In this document: positions 1-11,959 of the stretch, piece by piece
How positions within the stretch are numbered: the first letter of the stretch is position 1
How the letters are laid out: each line of letters starts with the position of its first letter
Assembly: GCF_032854445.1 (NCBI RefSeq)
Contig: NC_088302.1
Location: forward strand, 50,500,046-50,564,045
Direction of reading: 5' to 3'
DNA from: Liolophura sinensis
Taxonomy: Eukaryota; Mollusca; Polyplacophora; Chitonida; Chitonidae
Length of the DNA stretch: 64,000 nucleotides
Made by a program: the position numbers and the translations under genes
The notes under the pieces: model-generated
What the model saw: the letters and a program-made list of their open reading frames with translations, nothing else
The model's database searches: none
What the model was told of the DNA's origin: nothing

Positions 1-330
1 GAGACATTCCACTGATAAAACACCTCACAGTTGAGACGTATCACTGATAAACACCTTACATGTGAGGTCTATCACTGATGAACAACATACAGGTGAGACG
101 TGAGATGAACACCTGACGGTTGAGACATATCACTGACAAACACACATGTGAGAGTAACACTGATAACGCAGGTGAGACGTATCACTGATAAACAACGCAG
201 GTGAAACGTATCACTGATAAACAACGCAGATGAGACATACCACTGATAAATAACACATTGATAAACACCTCACAGTTGAGACGTATCACTGATAAACAAC
301 GCGCAGGTGAGATATACCATTCATAAACAA
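1..330. repeat. degenerate ~36-40 bp tandem repeat
   Basis: Repeated variants of the phrase 'gagacgtatcactgataaac' followed by 'aacgcaggt' or 'acctcacagtt' run from the first base to about position 330. Units are degenerate and vary in length. The array starts outside the window. It lies upstream of the first recognisable polycystin exon, so it is probably intronic. No coding signal is seen here or in the following 300 bases up to 634. Confidence 0.8.
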
Positions 331-634
331 GATCGGAGAGACATACCAGACATGCACGTTCATGGTCTGGAAGTGGATAATGTCGGAACCATGCTTAGAT
401 TCACTTACACCAATCAAACAAATATTTACTGCTGGAAGTCAAATAAACGTCTCTCAAGGGAAAGAGTAGCTGTAATAATGTACTGCTGTTAGGAAGTTAA
501 TGCTGTGAAAAAAAGTGAGATGGTACATTTTGCATTAACCATTTCTCTGACCAAGTTTTTGTGCAATCCGTGGGGTGGGGTGATGAACACCCATTGCAGT
601 ATAACCGGACAATATTCGTTTTCTATTTTACAAG

Positions 635-942
635 TTAACAAGGAAGATGAACTAGAAGAAAGCTTTGAGAAGCAGAGACGGGAAGGTTTTGAGACCGAGG
701 AGATTGCAGCGCCCCAAACCTTCACCCAGCGGGCCCTAGACGCAGTTCGGGAGCGGGTGCGGATGCAGTGGCGAATTCAGGAGCTGCTCAAAGAGTTGGC
801 GCTATACCTGTCGTTTGTGGTTGTGGTTGTGGTCGTTGCTCATGGGCATAAACATGTGGACACGTGTTTCCGTGCCACAAAATCAGTGGAGGACATGTTT
901 GTCCACGCCACGTACGTGAATAACACCCAGCCTTTTTCAGAG
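635..942 (+). CDS. polycystin-family channel, internal exon with first membrane segment (5' partial gene)
   Basis: Exon between an acceptor (ttttacaag, ending at 634) and a donor (gag|gtaagg at 942/943). It enters in phase 1 and leaves in phase 0. It encodes an acidic linker, then a basic amphipathic stretch (RALDAVRERVRMQWRIQELL), then a hydrophobic helix (LALYLSFVVVVVVVAHG) and a run containing TKSVEDMFVHA. In polycystins this is the first helix of the six-helix channel domain followed by the start of the large extracellular loop. The open frame continues upstream of the acceptor, but that part shows no family resemblance, so I place the exon start at the acceptor. Earlier exons lie outside the window or are unrecognised. 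Confidence 0.75.
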
Positions 943-1555
943 GTAAGGCAATCTTGAAGCAACCTGAGCACAGTGCATTTTGTTGTACCGACGTTCGTAA
1001 TTCAACTAAATCAAAGCATGTGAACTGTCAGTTGATTTTACCGTATTTCACGTATAGGATTTCACGTATAGGATTGGCATATTTCAAAGGACACATTTGG
1101 CTTGATTCTGATTGATTTATCGACCTTATATGGCGGCTTAAGAGTTTATTTTTTTTTAACTTCTGATCAGAAAATTTTAAGTTGTGGCATCATTTAAAGG
1201 TCTAAACATGCTTCTGAAAGGACATTTTTATGTACCAAACTTGAGGTGAAACACATTAATTTAAATGTACTTGTTATAATTCACTCACAGAGTAAATATC
1301 TATTTTCAAAAACATGCATACAGTGCTTCCAACCGAGATTCCGTTTAACAAGTGTGATTTTTTTAATTAAGTTATGTACACATTACGCATGCAACATAGT
1401 GAGATAAATTAATATATAAATTATCCAGAATCATTTCACCACTTTTTGGCACTTTTTACAATGCCTTTTCGAACTCTATTGATGTCTAGTGGTACATTGT
1501 CAAACTAGAAGGAACTAAATGTGAATGTATGACCTCTAGTTGACCTCCGTGACAG
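943..1555 (+). other. polycystin gene intron
   Basis: AT-rich intron between donor gtaagg at 943 and acceptor tccgtgacag ending at 1555. I see no RNA gene, repeat array or coding signal in it. Confidence 0.7.
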
Positions 1556-1724
1556 GTGTCCACTGTGGAGGACATGTGGGAGTACATCAGTGGATCGTTT
1601 CTGCCAAATCTCTACGCCATCCCTCAGGAGGCCCTCCCATCCCAGAGTTATCCACCCCTTTGTGCTAATGGTGTAACTTTTCCGATAGGACTGGCCAGGC
1701 TGCGTCAGATTCGTAAAAATCCAG
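1556..1724 (+). CDS. polycystin-family channel, extracellular-loop exon
   Basis: Phase-0 entry (gtg tcc act gtg) and phase-1 exit (aat cca g|gtaagg). It encodes about 56 residues with the polycystin-loop pattern: VEDMWEYISGSFLPNLY, then GLARLRQIRKNP. In the family this part of the TOP/polycystin domain lies just before a conserved cysteine, which here is supplied by the next exon (E-P-C). The splice phases on both sides agree with the neighbouring exons, so this is a genuine piece of the same gene. Confidence 0.8.
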
Positions 1725-2823
1725 GTAAGGAAGGAATACCTATGAGATTGCGTGTATGTCAATGCATCTCTGTTCTGTTAATAAAGCTATTCATTATTAC
1801 AAATCTGGTAAGACCTCTTGTTGCATTTGCAAATCAGATGGGTGGATGTCTAAGAACAGTCTAGACGTTCAGGTGCCGTGCAAGAAGAGTCAATGTACGA
1901 TCCCAACCCAACTGGCCAGTGGCACACGGCAAACTTATCACCACCACTCCTTTCAGAATGTATGTAGTATAGTATAGTACAGTATATTAGTCTTTCACCA
2001 TACATGTAATTTAGTGAGTCATTTGCGGAGGGTTATAGTTGGAGCAGAGGCTGGTAGGTACATGTATGTGGGTCACCTTTCCATGAGCCATTATAACTAT
2101 TTTCTGAAGGTGTAGAATTACGGCAGTGAGCGGCAGGTATTATGAGCTGACCCTTTTTCGTTTACGTCTATTGTGCCCCCCCCACCCGACAACAACATAC
2201 ACATGTATACAGTGTATGTGTTTACCCTTTATCAAGTACATAAAAGCTACACCAGCCTTCTACAAACAGTCGATGATCAATCTACAGGTACAAGTGCACT
2301 ATGAGAAAATCTCTTGCGGTTCTGGGATAATACATGCAGCCAAACCTCTGGCAGGGTGGCAAATTGGCAAACTGGTGCTGCACCACGGGGATACCGACAG
2401 AGAACCACAAGTAGACTCCTGGCAAACTGGTGCTGCACTACGTTGATACCGGCAGAGAACCACAAGTAAACTTCTGGCAGGCTCGTAGTGCACTACTGAG
2501 ATACCAGTAGAGATCCACAAGCAAACCTCTGACAGGCTCGTGGTGCACTACTGAGATATCAATAGAGATCCACAAACAAACGTCTGACAGGCTCGTGGTG
2601 TACTACTGAGATACCAGTAGAGATCCACAAGCAAACGTCTGACAGGCTCGTGGTGCACTACTGAGATATCCGTAGAGAACCACAGGCAGACCTCTCTAAA
2701 GTTGGTGGTGCACTATTGGGATACCAGCACAGAACTTCTAGCTTTACAGATTATCCTGTAACTGCTGTGTTCATGCTTTTCTACATGTATGTAGTACAAT
2801 AAACCAATGGTTATGTGTTTCAG
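1725..2823 (+). other. polycystin gene intron
   Basis: Intron between donor gtaagg at 1725 and acceptor tgtgtttcag ending at 2823. It contains the tandem repeat described at 2330-2740. Elsewhere it has only low-complexity stretches, such as an imperfect 'gtatagtatagtacagtata' near 1965. Confidence 0.7.
2330..2740. repeat. ~55 bp tandem repeat in polycystin intron
   Basis: About seven degenerate copies of a ~55-bp unit containing 'gagatccacaagcaaac', 'tctgacaggctcgtggtgc' and 'actactgagatacca'. The array lies wholly in the last intron of the polycystin gene. Open frames through it on either strand are repeat shadows. Confidence 0.85.
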
Positions 2824-4070
2824 AGCCATGCGTGGGCGTGGTGGTTTCTATCCCTGGTGTTTTAGGTCCGTGTAAGACCATGGACTTTTACAGAACTGAG
2901 GACACAGCCAGCTATTCTGAAGGCTGGAAGGGGGGATTGGTCAGTTCCACAGGTCCATGGGTGTACCAGTCAGCCTGGGATCTTCAGACTATCCCCTACA
3001 TGGGTCAGTACTCCAGCTACTCTGGAGGTGGTTATGTGGCCGAGATTCCAGACAGTAATCCAGGCAGGGACAATTTCATCCACTCGTTACAGGCACTGTC
3101 CTGGGTGGACGCTAACACGATGGTCATATTCATCGAGTTCACCGTGTGCAACCCGAGCCAGAACTTGTTCAGCGTGGTGATGCTGTCACTGGAGTTCATA
3201 GGAACAGGTGAAATCTTGCCCTTCCATCAGATTTTGACCACCAAGCTCTACCATTACGGGACTGACTTTGAAATGTTTGTTGCCGTCTGTGAAGTACTTT
3301 TCGTTTTCCAAACCACTTCCTTGTGTTATATAGAAATAAAGCGAAGAAGGAAACTTGGGAGCTCACAGTATTTCAAAGACCCTTGGAGTTACGCTGAATT
3401 GCTGACTATTTTCTTGTGTCTTGTAGCAATTGGCATGTACGTCCAGAGAATTGTTTTTGTGGGCCGTGCTGTGACGGACATGAGAGAGGGTCAAGGCCAA
3501 CGCTTCGTCAACTTCTACACAGCAGGCCTCTGGGATTTCATACTTGGCTATGTGTTTGCTGCCTTGGTGTTTCTGGTGATCATCAAAATCTTCAAACTGG
3601 TCAGATTTAACCGTAAGCTGACCCTGTTCAGTTTAACCTTACGACTAAGTGCCAAACCTTTAGCCAGTTTTGTGCTCATGAATTTCCTGTATTTCATGCC
3701 ATTTGTTCACTTGGGATGGCTTGTGTTTGGGCCTTCTTTAGAGTCTTACAAGAACACGATATCGACAGGTCTGACCCTCTTTAACTTTGCCCTGGGCGAG
3801 TGTGACTATCTCAGCCTTAGTTCAGTGTCATCTTACGTGGCCCCAGTGTATTTTCTCGTCTTTGTTTTTGCTGTTATGTTCTGTCTGATGAATATGCTCA
3901 TCACGATGCTCATGAGAGCATTCAAACAGGGAAGGCTTCAGATTGAGAATGAGAAAAATGATTATGAAGTCGTTGATTACATGCTGCAGCAATTTGCCTT
4001 GGCCATTGGACTCCACAAAAAGAAAAAAAAATCCAAAGCTAAGAAGAAAAAATCAGCAAATGCAAGATAA
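2824..4070 (+). CDS. polycystin-family (PKD1/PKD2-like) cation channel, terminal exon
   Basis: Large last exon entered in phase 1 (g|AG gives Glu, then P-C-V-G). It encodes the rest of the extracellular polycystin domain (YSEGWKGGLVSSTGPWVYQ, GGYVAEIP, FIEFTVCNPSQNLFSVV) and then membrane helices: FEMFVAVCEVLFVF (S2), ELLTIFLCLVAIGMYV (S3), DFILGYVFAALVFLVIIKIFKLVRF (S4), FVLMNFLYFMPFVHLGWLVFG (S5), a pore helix with FNFALGECDYL, and VYFLVFVFAVMFCLMNMLITMLM (S6). The segment NDYEVVDYML resembles the post-S6 region of PKD1-like proteins. The tail is short and lysine-rich (KKKKKSKAKKKK); I see no EF hand or coiled coil. It looks closer to polycystin-1-like than to PKD2 because the pore reads LGECDY rather than the PKD2 LGDINF. 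The first in-frame codon of the long frame is GTG and is internal to the exon. Likely a plasma-membrane or ciliary channel subunit (family knowledge). Confidence 0.9.
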
Positions 4071-4075
4071 ATAAA
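4070..4075 (+). terminator. candidate poly(A) signal AATAAA for the polycystin gene
   Basis: AATAAA begins on the last base of the stop codon. Another AATAAA lies at 4416-4421 and would give a more usual 3' UTR. Which one is used cannot be told from sequence. Confidence 0.35.
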
Positions 4076-5559
4076 ATACTGACTGTATTTGGCGGTTCAG
4101 ACTTTTGTTTCAGTGTCTGTTTTTGTTTAATTGCTTTCTGTTCATTGATTTTGATGAGATAGTTGACAATTAGATTCCAGTACTACAATCCTATGAACTA
4201 CCATTGTAGTTCTGGCAGTGTTTCAGTCAACTACATGTAGCTATTACTGAAACAAACTTGTGGATGGTTGTGGGTTGGTTGTAACACTCCAATCAAATAA
4301 ACAAAGTTACTGAAACCAGGGGAGCAGCCTTCATGCTTTTGTTTTAAAAACTGAAGGAGAACTACTTTCATCCTGAGCTCAGGAAACCACCTTACCACGG
4401 CAAGTTTTTGGAAACAATAAAATTTGCTGATTGTGGGAGAAAATCATCTGCATTGAGGTTCAGTTGCAAAATATCAACGTGGATAATGTCTGTGTAGTAT
4501 CGTCCTATCAGTGCTTGCCGCGAGCCCTTCGTTCGTTCTAAGTATCCACCAGCTTATCCACAGAAATTGTATTACCGGTACCACAAGTGTTCAAGTGACT
4601 AGGTAACTTGGCCGATTCCATTTAAAATAGGGACTGCTTCAGTCACTTGAATTCCATATCGGATCTCTATCAGAAAAGTCTAATAGGTCTAATAAGCTGC
4701 TGCTAGTGTAAGAAAGCCACTCCCATCACACCTCCCTCGTCTCCCCCTTCGTCAATTGCTGCATTGAGTTTCGGTGTTCCAGCTAGATGGTCACTCAGTC
4801 TCTGCAGCCTTTTGTTGTCTCTCTTGCTTCGTGAGAATCGTGACTTGTGTAACAAAGGACGGCCTCGACTGGGTGACACTATGTACACGGTAATAATGTC
4901 ATTGTATAGTTTTACCATTGTGATAACGATTAGAAAAACAGACGGACATTGATGTTGACACGAGCAGTACAGTTAAAAGCGATTCATGTAAATGTATACC
5001 AGTATAACGCGAAAAGATTTCAAACTATAAAGCTGGAAAATATTAAAGATTCTTCATTAAAGATATAACTTCACTAATTCAGTATGTACGTTCTATCCTC
5101 TTTAGAATATCGACATTCGGAATTCGGAATTTTTGCCAAAAATAATTACATACATTTAGAGTTCACCGAAGAATTCCAGCATTTTAAAACGTCATTAAAT
5201 TCTGACTAACATTAAATTCAACTGTGTATAATACAGGTGAAGTCAGACACTGTGGTTAGACTAACTAAACTAACTCATGGCCTCCATGAACCACACAGAC
5301 GTACAGGCTGTAGACTGGGTGCAGATACACGGACATGGCCTTGTAATACATCATCACATGCGATTTCTAATGTATATACCCTGGTGTAGGTTTTTAACGG
5401 AATCTGACAATAAAGTATACAAACACAGATGATCACAGTAACAAAAGTTTACTTTTCTTAATTGTTACACTTTACGCCTCATGAACCTCTAATGCATGTT
5501 TCACCCCACTATTTAGTCTAAATATGGGAATACTTAAATCTGTTAAAGTATCAGTAAGT
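4076..5559. other. intergenic region, no gene recognised
   Basis: Polycystin 3' UTR followed by AT-rich intergenic DNA. Short open frames near 4700-4950 on both strands have no recognisable family signature and I do not call them. Confidence 0.6.
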
Positions 5560-5915
5560 TATGACACAGTGTATATACGAATTCAGCCAAACTTGCCGTC
5601 ACTCACGCACAACAAAAAGATGACAGAGTATATATGCGAATTCTGCCAAACATACTGTCACTCACGCGCAACAAAAAGATGACAAAGTGTATATACGAAT
5701 TCAACTAAACCCGCCATCAATCACACACAACAAAAAGATGGCAAAGTGTATATACGAATTCAGCTGAACCTGCCATCAATCACGCACAACAAAAAGGTGA
5801 CAAAGTTTATATACTAATTCAGCTAAACTTGCCGTCACCCACGCACAACATAAAGATGACTAAGTGTATATACGAATTCAGCTAAACAAGCCGTCACTCA
5901 CGTACAACAAAAAAA
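5560..5915. repeat. ~59 bp tandem repeat, about 6 copies
   Basis: Unit of about 59 bp containing 'gtgtatatacgaattcagc', 'taaacttgccgtcactcacg' and 'cacaacaaaaagatgac'. Copies begin near 5574, 5632, 5692, 5750, 5810 and 5868. The array ends in a poly-A run near 5910. It lies downstream of the 3' end of gene A and has no counterpart next to gene B. Confidence 0.9.
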
Positions 5916-6566
5916 AAAAACATGGAGATTGTAATGAATAATGGTATTTCAGTCAACAATCACAGTGATCACATTGTGCCCTTTCATTGTGCCCTTTCAA
6001 GGTTATACACAGACCCCGCACGACCTCAAAAAGCATATTCAAGAAAATATAATACACAGTGGTAGCAGTCCCGGTAGATACTGGACCCGTAAGCACTGAA
6101 AAGGCCACACGTAAAATGCATTCTTCAGTTAATTTCTCACGTCAAATTTACATGAAAACAAGTCAACAAGTCAACCAAACTCCATCAAGGGGACATTCCT
6201 GTTTCAGAAAACTCGTGAGCAATTACTGATTTCCATACCTTGGCATATACAAACGATAACAAACTGCGCTATGTTATATGTTTTAGTGCAAGCGTCGAAC
6301 GAGGTCATGGTCATATGTATGAATGTAGGTTTGTATATACAGCCTCAATTGATTGGCAAGAACACAAATGTCCGATTGTAGTTGAACCATCATTTTTTTT
6401 CACTGAAGCTTGATGATTATAACATTGCCCCACCTCACTTTATGGCTCTTACGGCATTGTTTCCAGTGCCTAAACAGTGTTCAAAGTTGCTCATCGAAGA
6501 TGACCGATGCAAGCCAACTTGTATATGATTAAAAGTGAGCTAGTGCTGGAAAAGGTTTTCAAATGA
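5916..6566. other. 3' flank of SAMD9-like gene A
   Basis: Intergenic sequence on the 3' side of the minus-strand gene ending at 6567. It does not resemble the 3' flank of gene B or of the pseudogenes, so gene A sits in a different, older sequence context on this side. No clear minus-strand AATAAA is visible close to the stop. Confidence 0.5.
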
Positions 6567-9500
6567 CTACGAAGGATAGCTGTACGGATCCGAATCCTCG
6601 CGGAGCACTGCTTGTTGGCATTCTGAACAAGTGACTTGATGTTCGTCACTTTTTATCTCCACTTGTGTTTCGCACTCAGGACACGGAATATTTTTCAAGA
6701 GCCGAACATCGAAGGCCTCATAACCTTTATCCATGGTAAAGGCTAAGCGAAACTCAACCCTCTGGCCTACATTACGCTCGCCTTCCAAGGAGCAAACTTT
6801 AGGCACAAAGAACACCTTGACAGGTACCGTAACTGCGGTGTTTTCCAAATCCATAACTATGAACCCAGATAGACCTTTGTTGGGAAAGGAGATCGTCCCC
6901 TTACAGACGGCCAGCATTGGTTCAATATCACCTTTGATGTTTCGTTTGTGGGAATACCTATCGAGATGAACATGAAGGGAACGACTGTGATGGACCAATC
7001 GTCGAAATCCAATGTCTCTTCCCAACCATTCCCGCGGAAAGCGGGCATCTCGGGTATAACTGCTCTTTTTGATCAACTCTTCCTTCACGTCATATGCTCT
7101 GCTGAGGTAAAATTCCTTTGTGCTTTCACAATCGGCTTCGAATCCCATGACACTTCTGAGTACGAAAACGTAAAATAAGGACAACGGAGTTCGCAGGTTG
7201 TCGTACCAGGTTTGCACTTCGGAGTAGACATCTTCTAGTTCATACGTACGTTGTAATTTGCTATGTCTTATGGCCACTATCCATTCTCTGTAGTCCGTTT
7301 CAAGGGATTTTCGGTTGCCAGTGTCTCCTGATTCTTTCACTTCTCTGAAGTTTGCCTCGTACAGTCCAACAATTTTCGTTATATCCTTCTTAGATAACTG
7401 ATCCAAAACCGCTAACTTCCTGGGATTATCGATGGATTTCATCTTAGTGACTGCAATTTTCAGCCGTCTAGTATGAGAGCTCTGTGTATTACAGAGCTTC
7501 TCGAATTCATTCACATTTTTTTTGAACGTGATGTTGAACAAATAGACCATTTCGAAGAAGAATTTGCCAAGTTCGTCTTGATCAACAGTGTTCCAACACT
7601 GCATAACAAGATTGTCCACTTCCGACAAGCTGGATGTCAGAAACTGGACCAGACTGGGATCGCTGTTTGGATGTTGCATGAATGCAGAGATATTCCCGAA
7701 TGTTTTTTCGATAGCGCCGCACATATGTAGTCTGACCTCAATTTCGTTAATATAGCCATGGCAGTGTTCTTGGCCAGAAGGCATATATTCACGACACTTT
7801 TGGAATTGGTCACACGCTCTCTCGGTCTGGTACAATGTTTCCATGATCCGATGCTGCTTTTCGGAGGAATTTCTTGATTCACTTTTATCTCGTGTTACAG
7901 CTTTGACTCTCTTCAGAAAAACCATACCGTACATATGGTAAACATGAGTTAACGTCTGCCTAACCCTCATGTCGTCCTTGTCTAGACCATCGCAAATTTC
8001 CAAAGCCCTTTCAAAACATTCCTCTGCCTTGGCAATATCTACTGCAGGACAATATGTATAAAATCGCCCTAGGTGAGCGTGAAAATTTGGATCCATAGGG
8101 AAAGACTGACTCAAAGTTTGAAGTATTTTCAGTTGATCTCCAAATGGTGGGTGTGATTCCAAGTCCGAAAGTAGCTTGGACACCTTTGGCTTTGATGCTG
8201 ACCCTTCGCCAGGGATATCGGCAGCATCTCTATATTCACGCAGGATAAACGTTTTCGTCAGAATATAAATTATTTTTTCTGAAACAGTGCTACCCTTTGT
8301 TTTCTTGTGGCTTGAGTAATTGATAAAGTCTTCTGCAAAATCCTTCAAATTTTGTTTGGCCAGCTTGCTAAGACTTGTACGATCTGGATTGTCTCTTTCG
8401 TTTCCGTTTGGGCTGTGCCTAGTCAGAATCTGCTCAAGGATTTCTCCAGCGATCACGTAATGTGATATTCTGATGGACTTTGGGTATGTTTGGCTTTCTT
8501 TTATGAATTCTGTTGCACTCAGAGGAAAATCGTCCAAAGAAACATCGTAATTTGGCGGCTTACCAATCAGGGTAGCGAAAAACTGACATGGAACACATGC
8601 CTGTCCGTAGTAGTACACCAATGCCAGGTATCCAAGTAGTTTTTGCCAGGGAAGCAAATCTCTGCTTGGGTTGTCTTCAAGATTCAGATATCCTCTCACA
8701 TAGGATGTTATACCCCGAAATTCATGAAGATACGCTGCTAGGCCGAATTCATACAAGCAATGGTTTGTCCCTTTGCAAACGTGTTCTGTTAGGTTGTGAA
8801 CAGCCTCTTTTCTCTTTACGTCTTTTATTTTATCTTTTAGCCTTATGGCAAGTCGTTTGGCTTCATCAGAGCTAACGTCTCCTTTCAAGTAAAACTTTGT
8901 TGTAGCCCCTTTGCTCGCGGTATCGCTCTGTTTGTAGTAGGTACAACGTTTCACATAGAGGATTATGGTTGGAATTTTGGAAAGCTGGCTTGCCATTAAC
9001 TTCACTCTTGTTTCTTCCTCTCCATCTACGAGTATAACCACGATTGAACCTGTTATTTTGTACAAATGCTCAATTTTGTTTGTTACCTGGTCCAGCGTTA
9101 CTTCTGTCCCTGTTCTCACCTGCACGCATGGTGTTTTTGTGTGCAGCTCCCACAGGAGTCTTTGTGCTAAAGTTGTTCCCCCGGATCCAGGAGCATGCAG
9201 GAGGGTTATCAAAGAGGGTTTCGATGGGATGCGGCATCGTCGTTCAAGTTCTGGGAGAATTTTAGCCATCAGATCTCTCTGTATATCGATAAATCCAGAA
9301 CTACACTCATACCAGGTATACCAGTGTATTGTCCCTCCTTTGAAGAACTCGTCTATGTCGTCGGAGATCGCATCAGTGTCTCTCGATCTGGAATATGGAC
9401 TGTCCAGATACAGCACATCCAAGTCCTCCCTGAACCAGAGTTTGTCTCGATCGGAAATTTCTGTCTGGCTTATTTCCCCGTTAAATATGGGCAACTTCAT

Positions 9501-11203
9501 TTGGAAAACGTTCCCGTTTTGATAATCTTCAAAGCACACGTTTATGTCTTGGCATAGTTTCTCAACAGACATTTGCTTCGGTTGAATGTCCAAGTGAGTT
9601 TTAATTGACTGAATAACGCTCTTTCCTTCGTCAGAAGTCGGCATCAGACTTAAACTCATTTCTACTCTTGGCTCCAAGGTGTCATCCAAGTCTTGTAAAA
9701 ACGAATAAAGATGATGTGGACAAAAGTCAAGGCTAGGCCACACAACCAAAACCCGCAGAGTCGTGTATTCTGCTGCAAACTTACCCAACTGACGACAGTG
9801 CTTTTTTATCGCTTCTCGGGTTTTCTGTCGCCATGTTTTACTGTTCCCATCAGCGCGAGACTCAGGTTCATAGCCTGTACCTCTCGTAAAACACCAAGTT
9901 GTTGCACTCTCTGAAACCCCTACTGGAGGCATCCCCCAGTATCTTATGTACACGGATCTTTTACTCTCAAGAACCTTTTGACACGCAACTAAAGTCCCCG
10001 TGGATCGACTTTCAATGTCGAAATCAAACACATACAGCCAAGGAATCTTCATCAGTGCTGACAGATTGCGAGTGTTACTTGGGATTTGGCCAACTACAAG
10101 GATACAATGTCCTTTTGTGAAAACATCCAAGAAATTCTCTCCCTCCTGAACTGTTTGAGATCCGGCTGAATCATTTATCTTGGTATCAAGTGGTTCATCT
10201 CGTTCCCTAGTCACTTTATTTTCATTGTGTTTACTTCCCATAAACCAATTGCATATATCCATCGCCACACTGTGCTCTGTCACTCTGCACATGACGTTCT
10301 CCTCTCCTTTTCGATACCACAGCTGCTCAGCGTTAAAACAAGACTCGGCTCTTGTAGTTGTGCATGGTCTGCCCTGTCCTGCGCTCGAGTTGACTGTTAT
10401 AAGTCCAACACGTTTTTCCACGAGATCTACCTCTTCATAGTTAAACACTGGTTGTGGTGTACTGAATGAGTCCGTGAGAAATAATTCTTGCATTTCCTGG
10501 TCTGTTCGACTTTGTGACAGGCCGGTTACTTCATGGGGTGGCGTTGTGGATACTTGAGCCCCCAGCAGGATATGGCCTGATATTTTGGGAGTATTCCACA
10601 TACTAACAATGTCAAGAGAGAACAATGCTTTGTTCTCAAGGTACACGACTTCAGACGGCTGCAGAATCAGGCCTGGGCCAGGTGATGTTTGCAAAAGCCT
10701 ATCAACCGTAGCTCTGTTGATTTCAACAGAGGGTGATTGCATTGTTCTTTTGTTTCGAGTGACTTTTCCCCATGACTTTGATGGCAGGTCATCCACTACT
10801 GAAGCTTCTGGATGTGTGTTTTCTCTTGAAATTTGCTGATCTACAACAGAGTTGGTCGGGACGCCATCTGTCGAGGTAACTAGTGCACAGTCCCTTTCCA
10901 CAGGTACGTCGATGTAAGTAGATTGTACAGCGGTTGAAGTTTTATCAACACGTCGACATTGCTTAACGTTCCAGTTTCCCTGTCGATTTTCTAACTCAAA
11001 ATGATCTGGGTGTTGCTGGATAAACTTTTTCATTGGCTGCTCTGTAATCATTCTAAACGTTTGTTTCTTTCCCTCTATAATGGAGCCATACAGACGATCA
11101 AACGCCGACTCCAGCTTTTGTAGATTCATCTCGCCGGGCTGTTCCGTACAGCTAGGGTTAAGTATGCTGTTGAGCATTGCGATGATTACGTCAGCTTTGT
11201 TGT
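6567..11203 (-). CDS. SAMD9-like STAND NTPase, gene A, large terminal exon (exon 3)
   Basis: Exon of 4637 nt entered in phase 1 after a ttctcag acceptor; the open frame continues to an upstream ATG at 11264, but that stretch is the intron's pyrimidine tract. Spliced, the product is 1625 aa, close to human SAMD9 (about 1590). Approximate residues in order: a small helical/winged-helix-like domain (80-160); an AlbA_2/Schlafen-type domain (250-400) with E265-x4-E270, MWNTPKISGHILLG and Asp340; a SIR2-like region (430-700); FFKGGTIHWYTWYE just before the P-loop; Walker A APGSGGTTLA (751-760); Walker B VVILVDGEE (802-810); TPR-like helices around PNFHAHLGRFYTYC and ALEICDGL; an OB-like beta region; and a C-terminal zinc ribbon (CPEC then CSEC). 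The SAM domain of vertebrate SAMD9 is absent and a RHIM exon stands in its place. The frame is intact. Codons up to the boundary at 10476 are nearly identical to gene B; beyond it they are clearly diverged. Confidence 0.88.
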
Positions 11204-11449
11204 CTGAGAATAGAAGTTTATAAAAAAAAAATACAAATACTCTAGTTACTTCTGGGTGCTGCATATATAGTCAGTTTGTTTCTTTCATTTATGATTAGGT
11301 GGATAGTATCCACTGCACCTTGTCAGGTAACTAATAACCCACCTGGCACGATTGCAGGGACTCAGCCAAGCCATAGATAGTTAGATCTGAACATGCTGCC
11401 TCACTTATCTAGGGGTAAGACACCACAATATCCCTTATACAGGAATACC

Positions 11450-11674
11450 GAGGCCTCATTGGCCTGGTGGTTAGCGGAGTGACCACGGAGCCTATCACCA
11501 AGGCTGTCCCTTTTCTAGGCCATGCTGGCCTCCTCTCTGGTCGTACGGACGATCGTGGGATTCACTCGGGCTGTGCCCGGTTTCTTCCAACTATTTTGTT
11601 TGCCGCCGTCGTATTAGTGAAATATTTTTGAGTATGTCTACGGCGTAAAACTTCCATCAAATAAATAAATAAAC
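11450..11674 (+). mobile_element. tRNA-derived SINE, degraded, in intron 2 of gene A
   Basis: Begins 'aggcctcattggcctggtgg' (degraded tRNA-like head), continues with 'tcctctctggtcgtacg' and 'cccggtttcttcc', and ends 'ggcgtaaaacttccatcaaat' plus an AAAT-repeat tail. The mirror copy in the right arm (54877-54977) has lost about 130 bases internally. Confidence 0.85.
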
Positions 11675-11959
11675 ACGTATAGGCATATTATAGGTATATT
11701 GCCAGGACTTCTAAATAATCAATAATATAATTACATGTGTATACGTTATTATCGGTTAAAAGCCAGATATCGTGAACATTCCATAATATAGCGACTACAC
11801 ATTTGTGCATTTAGACAGAGGCCCTATAAATTATGCATGCAAAGTCCTACACAGTAATTAATGACGATGTGCACAGTACATAGCCAGAACCCATGCAGAA
11901 ATTAAGTACATGCAAATTTCTGGATATATATGTTGCCAGATCCACTCAATCCTACCCAG

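Noticed and set aside
6733-10839. Plus-strand frames opposite gene A (up to 185 codons), and similar frames opposite gene B and the pseudogenes
   Set aside because: Antisense shadows of a long coding exon; they have no signature of their own.
11204-11264. ATG-led 20 residues (MQHPEV...) as the N-terminus of gene A, and the matching start at 55163 in gene B
   Set aside because: This stretch is a pyrimidine-rich intron end followed by ttctcag. Splice phases from the upstream RHIM and basic exons fit exactly at the acceptor, and the pseudogenes have a different sequence before the same acceptor.
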